Shown here: in pieces, positions 1 to 12,700 of the stretch
How the letters are laid out: each line of letters opens with the position of its first letter
How positions within the stretch are numbered: position 1 is the first letter of the stretch
Assembly: GCA_018873245.2 (NCBI GenBank)
Contig: JAEMBT020000009.1
Location: 18,445,337 to 18,509,336 of the forward strand
Direction of reading: 5' to 3'
Length of the DNA stretch: 64,000 nt
Source of the DNA: Archegozetes longisetosus
Lineage: Eukaryota > Arthropoda > Arachnida > Sarcoptiformes > Trhypochthoniidae
Notes under the pieces: model-generated
Seen by the model: the letters and a program-made list of their open reading frames with translations, nothing else
Databases searched by the model: none
What the model was told of the DNA's origin: nothing
Translations under genes and position numbers: made by a program

Positions 1-782
1 TACAATTGATTTTCTTATTCCTCTTTCTAGATAGTTTCACGTTAAGATTAAGTACAATAATTTGAGCTCAGTTGTGAGATTAAGAAATACTTTGAGCTTT
101 TCTAGAGCCATTAAAACATCTGTGAGTTTTCTAAAATGTGGACTGAAAATAGAACAGAGTATTTCCTTTTTCAACTTGACTGACTCGTCAAAATGTGATT
201 TTGCTAAACTAATTCTGCTAAATCTTGTTGAGTCTTAAGGTATCAAAAAAGTCTGGAATAATATATTAGTATAAGTTTATAAAACAATACATTTAAGTTA
301 AAGGCTTTAGCTATGGTTAAAAAAGAGTAGAAGCGAATTAAGATTCGATCAAACTTTTAGATGGATATTTATTGATTTACAAAAGAAACATCTCGCAGAA
401 TATTTATAGATAAATTTTTTATAGTAAGACTAGTATTATATTTGAAAAATCAAAACTTAAAATTTTATAGACTTCTAAATGCCCTTAAGAAATACCCGAA
501 AGATGTTTAAGCTGTTGCGCGCATGACCTTATACTCATTTTTGACACTGTGATTCTGTAATACTCTTTCTCATTGAAGTCCGTTGTCTCAGAAAGTAGTG
601 CTTCACCACAGATATTCGATGCTCTGCAGTTGCCATAACTGACAAATCATAAGTTATATATCATTGCCTGTAAGATCGCTTTCAGCTATTCTGTTGTATA
701 AAGCATAAAATAATTTTAAAAAATTAAATTTTGATCAAAATTTGTCATAAAATGTGTTTTTCTTCCATCAAAGTGACGAATA
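1..782. other. 5' flank of guanylyl cyclase gene
   Basis: AT-rich sequence upstream of the cyclase start codon at 783. I see no coding exon with homology and no clear TATA box at a sensible distance. It should contain the promoter and 5' UTR of the cyclase gene. Confidence 0.4.
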
Positions 783-3700
783 ATGTATGGACTTATTCTC
801 GAAAATATAAACCAATATATATCCAAGACTTATGGACCACATAAGTGGGATGAAGTGAGAAAGTTAGCAGAAATCAATGATTCAACATTCTCTATTCATT
901 CAATATATCCTGATTATTATGTGAAGAACATCATTGACAAAGCATGTCAGGTATGATGTTAACATAATATTATCATTTTCTGTCCTCTTTTGTTATTAAT
1001 GCTTGAAAATTCAAGCGTTAATAATTTGTTTTATTTAATTATTTCTCTGATTAATTTTTTATCAAAAGACTTTTTTACTTTTCTTTTAATTGTGGATTGA
1101 TCTTGTGAACATTTTAGAGAATGCTCATTATAGGCTGTTCTTGAAAAGACGAAACATTTAATTCCAGTCTAACTGAGTTTTCACAAGTTAATAGAAAACT
1201 GAATTATTGATTAAATTTTGAAAATAGTTATTCAACACCGACGAAAAAGAATTCTTGATAAATGTTGGAATATCTTTTGTTGGATTTATTGGTCAATATG
1301 GATATGACAAAGTATTGTCAGTCTTAGGTATGTTTAACAATTTCCATTCAATTAAATCTAACCCTTAAATTTATTGATTAACTTTTCCTAAACGGCTTAA
1401 AGGGTTTTAAAGCAAATAAATCGAATTTTTGCCTTTTTAATAGTTTTATGACTACTTAATCACTTATATCTTGAATTTACTTGGTTAAGACATTATAATA
1501 TAAGCGCAACCATTTCTCAATAACATTTCAATTTTTAGAAATGTATTGAAATGAAAGATCTGTAAGATTATTTTATTCGCAAAACATGCTTTTTATTGTT
1601 GATATGAGCTCATTTTAACAAACGTCAACTACCCTAAGCTGTTAAATATGCTAATATAGACCAATTATACCAATAATGCCAATAATGACTAACAAAGAAG
1701 CCATACTATTCTTATTTAATGAATTTCATTTTAGTTCTTGATTGTTTATTAATCTTCTGCTAAATATAAAGCTATAAATTCTAAAAACTCACTCAAACGA
1801 ATATTGCGAAAGAATAGCAGTCTTTTAATAAATTGCTATTTTTACTATTCTTATATATATCTCTTCTCTTCTATCTTTACTCTTCAACACTCAAACATAA
1901 TGATTTCGTTTTGGCATATTTTTTATGAATTTATTTTTTGTGATCTAAATAATAAACTGCATATGCTTTTAACTAACCCTTTGATAATTATTTGAATAAA
2001 AATGCTTGGAATATTGAGCTAGATGAATACATAGTGGACTTGAAAGTAGCGATTAAGATTAATTTATGAATAAATGGAAGCCAGATTAAGCAATTTCTGA
2101 GTCGCAATTTAGTTATTGTTTCTTTTCCAAAAGCAAAATTTAATTAACTTTGAGTTGATCTTTTTGATAGTCTATATTTCATCAGATGTTCGCCAAAATC
2201 AACTTTAATGTTAGCTCAGCTTCAGTTAAGTTCTGTAATGCGATTTGGTCAAGGCTGTTCTAATTTAGTCAGATTCTTATTTCAAGTTAATTCGTGATCT
2301 GATAATTGCAAGCATCTAAAACGATTTCAAATCCACGCACTCTATAATAAAATAAGTGATTTTAAATAATCAAACTGTTCACTCGCTTACGCCTAAAGAT
2401 TTCAATAAAATACAGTCGAAAGCAGTGATGGATAGCGCTCGAGTTACTTGTACGAGGTCGAAAGTGCGAACACTCAGTGAGAAAATTTTCTGAGTGTTAC
2501 CGCAAGCACTGAGTGTATTAAACTCAAAATTTTCAATTAATATGTCATTTTATTTGCGAAATCATTGATTTAATTAATCAAAATTATGTTAATAGGTAAT
2601 CAATAAGTTATATAAAGGGAAGCTCGTCAACTTGATTCTCATTATTTAACCCAGTCCTTGTTGAAACCCCTTCAAGTGATTTTGAGAATAACATTTGAAG
2701 TTTGAAATCATTTAACTATCAAAATTGTATCATCAAACTCTCGGTACCCAGTGTGAGTGCGAGCGTCAGTTTAAAAGCCTGAAATTAATTTTTATTATTG
2801 GTCGAACTATGGATACACCTATAAGTTCTAACCATTCGAGACGAATTCTACACAATGTGTTGAATAGTTCAATAACAATATAATAGCATTTTTGTATAAT
2901 TCTATTTGATAGAGGTAGCTTTCATATAGAATTCAGATGATTCGATCAACTATTCAATTCCTTATTCAATTAAATCTAAAAATATCGTATATTTAGCAGA
3001 AGCCATTTTCATGTTAATCTCAAAAGAATTAATTCCTAACAAGGTTAGGTTCTTTCAAAAGATATTTTTCAAGAGATTCAATTAGTTTTGTGAACGAAAG
3101 TTCAAATAAATAACGAGTAACGCAAAGTTAGTGACTGGTATTTGTTTTCATTCCTACTGAGATATGACTGCATTTTACTTAATAAGATGAAACACTCGGT
3201 CGTAAGTCTTATATAATCAATTTAAAAGCATAAGTCCAAAAAGCAGTTTATGGTCCTAAATAAAATTTACTTTGATAAATCTAAAGTTTGTCGCAAAGTC
3301 TTAATTCTAGTATAAGATTTTTTCCATTAGAAATTGTATTAAAATTTTCTTTAATTATAATTGTTATAAGTTGTATTACTCTTCGGCGATTATTTGTGAA
3401 TCTTCTCTTTTCATGTGAATGTAAAGGTCGCGAGTTCAGAGATTTTTTGAATGGTTTGGACGATTTGCACGAATACCTGCGCTTCAGTTATCCCCGATTG
3501 AGACCTCCTTCTTATTTCTGCGATAATGAAAATGATAACGGATTAACACTTCATTATCGAACAAAACGGAATTTTTTATTGTGGTACACTGTCGGACAGA
3601 TTATAAAAGTCGGAAAAACATTTTACTATACAGATGTTCAAATAGAACTGCTTCGACAAGAACGCAATATCGATGAATTTCATTTTATTCTTCAGTTGAG

Positions 3701-6700
3701 TTTCGACAACAGAGCTTTCAAAAAACTAGCAAAAAGTGATCTACATCTTGGAAACGACAACGTTTTATCCCAAATACATTTGGTACCATTGAGTGCTAAA
3801 ATCTTCCTACAGATTTTTCCGTTTTGTATTGTATTTGATGAGAATCTAGAAATTAAATCAATAGGAAATTGTCTTCAAGTGAGTTAAATGTAATAAAAAT
3901 AACGGATTAAGAAAGACTAACTCTTAACTTATAGTTTCGAAAGTCTACCTATCAGTCTATCCAATAATAATGAGCCTGAGCTAAATTACTGGCTCACTCT
4001 TATTTATTTGCAATGTTAGGTCGTTTATCCTCATATCATCGGAAAATTGATGCCATCAGTGTTCGAATTGGTTAAGCCTAAAATAGCATTCAGTTGGCAT
4101 TCCGTAAGTTTTACAGTAGTATTTGTTTCATTAAATAAATGAATCATTACATCGTGATCAAATGAAAATTTTTCATTCTTATCACTTTCATTAGATGAAG
4201 AAATAGTTCAATTATATATATATATTGACATCTCTTTTTAGAATTACAACTGCAAACCATTCTTTTAAAAATACTAATTTTTTAAGTTATGGATTAAGCG
4301 AATTGACCTATCTTGCAGCTTTTATTCATACAAAATTGTTCAAATTGACTTAAGATCTTTTTGACTCATTTGAATAGATATCTCTGCATACGAATAATAC
4401 GTTCGAGTTGAGACTAATAACTCCAACTGATGGAGCTTATAAGATGCAAACTAAATCTCTAGATTACCATCGAACAGGTAATTAAAAATAGAAATACAAT
4501 ATTCACTTCTAATAATCATATTTGAATGCAATTTAGAGCAACTCTAATTTAATAAAGTATTTGTAAGAATAATCTGATGTATTGCCGATGTCTTTTGCTT
4601 TTATTTTATATCTCGATGCTATGTACAGTTGGGGGCTTTTAAGTTTCCTAAGGGGTTTGCTGACCATTATTAAAAACTCACTTTATGGCTCAATTCAGTC
4701 AAATAAAAGTTTGTTAGCCGACTACTAATATTTGAAAATGAAAATCTAAGAAAGCTTGATGTACAATCTATGCTTAATGGTAAACATGACACTACTAATA
4801 AACATAATTTTAGTCATATTGCAATCATTTCGATGTCAGACTTTATAGAAATTATGCTTTAAAACAAGATAAATCTCCGTCTCAAACTTTGTGTGTTTTA
4901 TCTATCATTTATGAAGTTCTGAAATTATGAGTGTATTACCTGAAAGTCCTAAAAGTTAACTTCTTATCCCTTAGGAAAGAGGTTGGCGGTACTTGAATTT
5001 TTTTACTTTTGATCTTGTTGATATTTTATATGATGATTCAGCAATAAAAACAAAACATACTCATACAAAAATTTTGTTTATAGAATTTAAGGAAATGTAA
5101 CTAAATCATTTTGTTTATTCAAAATTAAAGTTTTCATAACTTTTTTGTTAGAAGAGATATTTGAAATCCGCTTTCAGATTTTTATTCATTGTGATGGGTT
5201 TTAATCAAGAAAATGTAGTCATGAAAATCAAACAATTTTTTTGAATTAAATCAGTGTTTTAAAAATTTTATCTTGTTATTTCACAATGTTACCCTCGAGT
5301 ACGCAAACTTTTATTGGTCATTTTTCTAGCAAATATCAATCAATATTAATTTATAGAAAAAATTTTTGCGTACCGAAGGGCAACACCGTCAATTCAGCAT
5401 TTGAAATTTTTTGAATTTTGATAATTTTGTAAAATGTCAAGTTTAAATTATTTAAGAGCAAAATTTTGTACTTGTTGCAATGCCCGCTTAGATAAAGTGG
5501 ACAAGTGTAAAATTAGACGTGTTAATAATAATGAAATGTTGACCAAGCTGAAAAGTGTGAAAAGTACTATATTAAAAATTCTTAAGTAAATTAATTTTTT
5601 AAACACCTGTAACTTTTTAATTTCTTAACATATTTGAAATATTTTTGCATATTCTTGTATAACTAGCATTGGTTATTCCATGTGTAAATTTTCATTAAAA
5701 TCAAAGCAAGTTAGTTCATGTTCCGCCAACCTCTTTCAAAGTTCTTAATGTACTAATTCCTTTAATTATAAGCTCACAGTTGTAAATAATGTAGCCTTTC
5801 CTGTAGAACACATCTGGTTAGTTTACTATATATCAAATTAAATAATTTAGTAAAATTCAAAATTGAGTGCACTCTCACTATCAAGATTTAAAGTTATTGA
5901 GAAATAGCAGAAGTTCGAAATTCATGCACTCAGTACATCTCTGTTTACATTTAAAACTAAATTTTAAAAATTTATTTAAAAAGTTTAATATCTAACATGG
6001 CTAGATGTACAAAAGAGGAAAAGACAGAAGCGACAGTTTTGTGGCAAACCGGACTCCATAAAGTCGGAAGAATAGCTAATAAAATGATTCAATTGTTGGC
6101 TACAGTTCTAGCGTTAGTCTCGAGAAGAGTCTATAGAAAATGAAAACAGAAAATTTCTAGTTAGATTACTGTTAGTCATCAGCTATTCAAAATTTGATTG
6201 ATAAAAGTAGTTAATTATCAGTTGATAAGTCATGCGTGAAAGTACATACTTTACACTCTCAGTTTGTGATTGAAGGAATAGTATTGAATGATATGAATAG
6301 TTGTGAATGGCGGTAATGAGCAACAGTTAGACAAAGAATAGTACTGAAATCACTCTAACATTACTTTGGCTCGTTTCATTTTTATTTTTCATAAGCCTTT
6401 TCAATATATAGTAGATTTTTAAGCTTTGTTTTTGGTACTTATTTTTTAATGAGCAAATATAGGCGTCTGTAGTGGGTTTGACAAAACTTTATGAGATCAT
6501 AAGTCCTCTCATAAGGCTCTCATAAAATTTTGGTGTTCAACAAAACTCTCTTAATTATTACTCCTCTTATAACTAGTCTCACAAACTTAAGAGACAAAAT
6601 ATGTCTAATAAAAGCTTATGAGAGCTAATATTGTATTAATTTCCATCAATTTATTTTTGTTTATTATTTCAAATTTTTGACTAAATTACATTATTTGACT

Positions 6701-9700
6701 AATTTTTTCTTCGAGAGCTGTCAGTTGAACGGGTGGTTCACCACCGCCTGTGCCTCTTTTGTACTTTTTTATTGATAATAATTTTGCTTTTGTTTGATAT
6801 TTCAAATTAGTAAACTTTGCTCTCATGAAGGCTTCACTCCGTTCAACATTAAGAGGTCCTAAAGATTTCAATTTTTCTGAAATTGTTGACCACAGTGTTG
6901 ATTGAGTTAATGAAGTGTTAGTATTTGAATACTTTCCGTAAAGTTTATCATAATTATTAACCACTTCTTCCACTAAAACAGTTAACTCACTATTTGTCAT
7001 GTTTTTACTTCTTTCTCTTTTTAATTTATTCACTTTTGATGCCATAATTAATTCAATTTTAAGCAAAACTTCAATATCAAAACATAATATAAAATCTTAT
7101 ATATGTTGTGTAAAGTTTTGCAGTATTTTGTGTTTTTACTGCAATTTATTTTCAATTTACAGTTTGAAAAAGTTTTTAACTCTAAAAATGTTAATAGCTA
7201 ATATTTTTGTTGAACTCAAGTCTCATAACTGAAAAATATGAGAGCCTTAAGATTTTTTTGTTGAACTCATCTCTCATAATTTTATGAGAGATTTTATGAT
7301 CTCTTAGGCCTCTCATAAATACCTTACGAGATCACAAATTATGATCTCATAACTGGACTATTTATGAGAGCTTTGTCGAACCCACTACTGAAAGTTTCTC
7401 TCGAAGAAATTGACAAACAACGAAAATTATAGAGAATAAGTTCAAATTTCATAGTTTTTTATAGAGCTCAATACTTTGTAACTATAAATAGATAGAAAAG
7501 TGACTCGAGTTTGAACTATTGGCTCTTCCAATAGTTAGCTACAATACAGGCTTATCAGTCATTGATTTACTTTCACAAATCATAAGTTTTGTGGTTCCTA
7601 GTTTGTCATAATGAACGAATGAACGAACGATAAATCAATATTTATAGCTAACCATCTGAGACACTAAAGGCTGAGCAGCTGACCAATAGAGACCAGAAAC
7701 ATTGATTTGAATAAATTGAATCATTTATCCTAACTGCTCTAAGCTATTAAAACTCTATAAGAACTACGAAACAGACTTTTCCCTCTAATTTTTATTTGTT
7801 AGAGAACTTCTTTAAAGGCAACTTTCATCTATACCAAGTTTTTTGGATTTTTCAGCAAATCTGATTACCTCATAGTGGAACAATCCAAAAAATCATTTGC
7901 TATTTCTAAAAACTGTGAAAAGTTTATTTCGTGATAATGTGCTCAAAAATTCGAATTTCGGTTGATTTCGGTCGAAAAGAACATGAAAACATAAGAACAC
8001 AGTTATCAAGGTTTGGATATTTGATGAAGTTGCATAAAAAATATGACTCTAGTTTGCATCGAATATCGAGAAAGTTAGTGCTCAAGAGTTGAGTGACAGC
8101 TTAGTTAAAATTGAAAATAACTAGTACAATACTTCTGAACCGAGTGTGAGTTTGCATCCAATAGTCAGTTCTCACAAAATTCAATATTTCTCTTAATCTT
8201 TTAATATGACATTTAGAATCTTCAAAAAACCAATTAGTGATTCAAACGATTTACAAGTCATAATCAAATTGACCAAAAACTAGTCAGCCATTTTCTGTTT
8301 AATTGAAAATATGTCTCTATTCTATTAGTATTACGAATCAAACGATTTAAATCATGACTAATTGACATCCAATCAAATGTAACAGTTAAGCCATGTTTAA
8401 ATCAAATTTGCAATTAGCCCATATTGTTATTAAAACATTTGATTCATAACAATATTAAAAACAGAAACATGTTTCGATTCAACAAAAAATGATTGACTTT
8501 GTACTTAGATTTTTAAGTATGACTTAAAGTCATTTAAGTTATTTGAATTACTAATCAGTTACTTGAAGATTTAAAATGTCATATTAGGATCAAGAAAAAT
8601 TGAAGTCTTATGGGAACTCACTATTGAGTGCAAACTCGCACTCGGTAAGAAGTATTGTATCAGTTTTAAGAGCCCAGTCACTTGATAAGTTAGGCACAAA
8701 CTTTATGCAGAAAATGAAAGCTTATCAAATTTAATGCAGAATAAATATTAAGCTTTATGACAGCTTTCAAGTTAATTATCATTGGGTCTATTATTGCCTC
8801 AGTCCTAATTGAAAAATTTTGAAGCAAAATAGAAGAGCTGTAATTAATGCATTTGACAAAAATTAGGTAACTCTTTGTCAAGTTAATTAAGATAATATTA
8901 AAAGTTTTCAAGTTGTTAACGGCCGAACAACAATAAAAAGCTTATCTCCAATAAAATCCGTCTGAATGTTTTATTATAGCTCATTTCTAATCTATTGATT
9001 TGCGTAAATTCTACAAAATATATATTTGCAAATCTTACAGAAACCAACAAGCTAGAGGTCTACGAAGATAAAAAAGAACGTCAAACGAATGACTTGAGTC
9101 CAAAAGAAGAACATAATGGTTAGTCAAATCGAATCGGCTACATATTGTTGTCTCGATTATAGCTCTGCAAAATGAGATTGTTTTAGGAATTATTAGAGCT
9201 ATTAGTATGCAGTTAGAGCAAAATTTAAATGTAAGAGATCACAGTATTGGGTCAATTCGAACATAAGATTTACAATAAAATGATTGAATAGGAGTTTGAA
9301 AGCAAATACGGGTTTTCTCTCTACTTGCTTATAGTAAATAACAAAAATGTACTTAAACCGTATTTGTTGTGCCTGACATGCAGTTTGTGTGAAACATTAT
9401 CTCAATAATTAACTTTTTCAATAAACAATGGTATCCTTTTTCTTTCATGCGATATATGTTTGACATAATATGAACTCTAGTGTACAAACACTTAAAGAAG
9501 CTTTAGAAAGGTGCTCATAACATATTCAACGAACATACCATATTGTTTGAATACCTATCAGTTACCTATAAGTTACTTTGAGCTCTTGATGAGCCGCATG
9601 GAAAAAGAGTCAGTTTAAATTGTGATTGCTGCCTCTCCTAATAGTGAATAAAATTCAGTTTAACAACAATCGTGCGCACAGTAATTTTGATGCTTAACAT

Positions 9701-12700
9701 TTATAACAATACATAATCGTGCGTTGTATGAAAATCTACCATTAAGTTAGCTTTATTTAAGTTATTATTTATATAACTCAGTAATGTATTTTCCTTTATT
9801 CCATAGGCTCTTTAACTGTTGTCATTTAGAATTGGATTCTGTATTGAAAAGGACAACAATTAAGATTTGAGTTGTCTCTTTCTATATGGGTCCTCCTATT
9901 TTCTATTGATCGTTATATTAATTCCATTTAGTTATTTTGAAGCCCTGAACAAAGTCTAAGCACTGACTAAACATCTTCGACGATTATTTTGTAGTCCTAT
10001 ATTTTTATTTCATTAATACTCAAGTGAAAAATCAAAACTCATTTTAACAACTCTATCGAGTCATTTAATATGAATTGAGGCACAAATTACAGTTCATTTT
10101 TGAACAAGGCTTATTAATTTTCTGTAATTAATTTCTATTTTTGAATACAATTTGAAGCACAACACTTATCACTGCGGCTAAAGGGACAAATGGTGTACTT
10201 TGAGCAATGGAAATGTCTCGTCTATTTGGCAGCACCAAAGTAAGTGTTTTAGGGTTTATTTCAGTTAAATGTTCTGGAGTGTTCTTTGTTCATATTAATG
10301 AGTCTCAGAACATCAAAATTGAGTTTTGTAATGGGATGTGGGCCCATGTTATCACATGGCGCGCCTATAATCACCGATATTTAACTAAACTTATTGTATG
10401 AAATAAGTTATATTAGTGTTATGTTAGACACTATCAATCCACATTTCAGAGTCCGAACATTGAACTGATTCTTAAAATTTGTTTTTCCGAGTGAATAGAA
10501 TATGAAAAATGGTTGTCGCTATTATTCATGTTACAATCATTCAAATATTGAAAAACGAGAGATTCTAACAAAATTTTGAATATATTACAGCGTTTCAAGC
10601 TTGGAAACTCTGACCAATACGGGCTTGTATTTGAATGATTTAAGTCTGCATGATTTCTCAAGGGATATGGTATGTGATTATATCACTCTTCGATATATTC
10701 TCAATGTCTATGTATTGTTATAATATTCAATTTATTGAGTTTATCAATTTAGTTAAGGCTAACTTGCAGTTAGTGTTCAGTTTACGCAACCAATGAGCTC
10801 ATTTCTCAATTTGATTGTATGAAAAGCTGTAAAAACTCAATAAAAGATTGTTAAAAAGAATAAGTTTAAGTTTTGCTCTTACTAAGATCAAGCAGTATAT
10901 AATTTATTATTTCAAAGACAGATGTTTCAATACTATACTTAAGTATAGTTTTCTAAACGTTCTCGTTTAAAAATAATTTGATTGACGAGTAACTGATTCA
11001 ATTCTCGAATTCGTCAAGACTTCTAATAGGTTAAGATAATGAAATCTATCACTAGAAATGTCTCTAGAATTGTAAAGGAGTCTCAACTTTGTAATACTTC
11101 AGATACAATATAATGCTTACGAGTTAGTCCGCTCTTCACTGAACAGTTGCAATATTCATCAAATCCTAAATAGAACGGAAACTTAAATTATTTACAGCCG
11201 ATTCAACTAGAATTTTTGAAAGTTCTAATCAATCAAGAAATCGAACCATTCATTGACCTTGTGTCCGAAGTTTTGCATTATTGAATAAATCAAGTCAATA
11301 AGTTTAATTAGAAATACTTTAATTTTAAATTTTGAAAGGTGTTGGCCGGACAACAACAAAACGCTGAATTGAAGCTGGCATTTGATCAAGAGTTGCACAA
11401 AAGCCAACAGTTGGAAAAAACTATAAGAAAGTTAGATATAGAAATGAAAAGATCGGACGAACTCCTTTACCAAATGATATGTATTAGCATCTATTAGAAA
11501 GCTCAAAAACTAATAATCAAACAACTTAATTTTTAACATGCATTTGTTTTTACCTACAAATTCCTAAGAAAATTGCCGATCGTTTGAGAAACGGAGAAAA
11601 GTCCATTGACTTGTGTCAAGTGAGTTGATCCCTATTTAAATTTATACTTTTATGCAAGATAGGAGCATGACTGTATAGTAATCTGATACAAATAATTTGA
11701 AGAAAACTGACAAAATAAATAAAACTTTTTGATTCATGGCATCGCGCACTTGAAGCATTGAGTATAATTGATCTCAATTTCATGGTTTAGTATTTCCCTT
11801 CTGTCACAATATTGTTTTCGGATATCGTTAATTTCACGCGAATCTGCAGTGGGATACCTCCGATGGAAGTTGTGTCAATGCTTAACGCGATGTACAGCGA
11901 ATTTGATTGTCTCACAGAGAAACATAATGTCTATAAGGTATGAATTAATAAAACAAGATCGAAAGATATTCAAGTAAAAGATGGTTAGAGTTAACATAGA
12001 AACTTATTTCTTTTTGACAATAGGTTGAAACGATTGGTGACGCATATATGGTTGCTGGAGGACTGCCTGTGCATGACTATGAGTGCAGTTCTAGTCACGC
12101 AGACAGAGTATGCCAAATGGCTTTAGACATGATTGATGTCGTTTATCACGTTAAAGATCCTTCTACTGGAAATAGTCTCAATATAAGAATTGGTAAACTA
12201 TAAGCTTATATCTTTATTTGGTTCAATAAGTTAATAGAGATGGGTTTGATAGGCAACAATTCCAAGTCTCAAATTTTAATCTCAACTTAAGTGTTGTTTT
12301 TTGAATACACACTTTGAACAATTTGAAAATATTCATCAATTCAGAAATTAGACATAAGTGTGCAAAATTAAACACTCGAGAAGTTATTCCATATCAATGC
12401 TCATCAAATGAGCCGTTTAGATGCATGTTAGATAAATATGCATGTCAACTACGAACAGATCAGTTGTGTCAATTTAATGTGAATAACGAACGGCAAAGTT
12501 TATAGTACGAACAGAGCAGCGATCAATTTTATTATTATTTTATAAGGCTTTAGACTTCCCCAAATGGGAGCTATTGTTCTTATTGTTTGTTAGTGCTCGC
12601 ATCTCTCATAACCGATAAATTATAACTTATATTTTCTTAAAGAAAACGTTCAAAATAAAATATAGTATAATTGAAGTTAAAAGTCATAGGTTCATATCAA

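Larger units (their letters stand above)
4478..9040 (+). other. Cyclase intron 5, repeat-filled
   Basis: A 4.6 kb intron, the longest of the gene. Three separate inverted-repeat elements (4975-5737, 6469-7388, 8127-8657) make up about half of it. The rest is unique AT-rich sequence. Confidence 0.7.

Noticed and set aside
10446-10661. 71-codon minus ORF
   Set aside because: Antisense to cyclase exon 8, which has conserved [15 protein letters not shown] coding on the + strand.
12314-12505. 63-codon ORF with several cysteines
   Set aside because: Lies inside cyclase intron 12, no signal peptide, no splice or promoter support.
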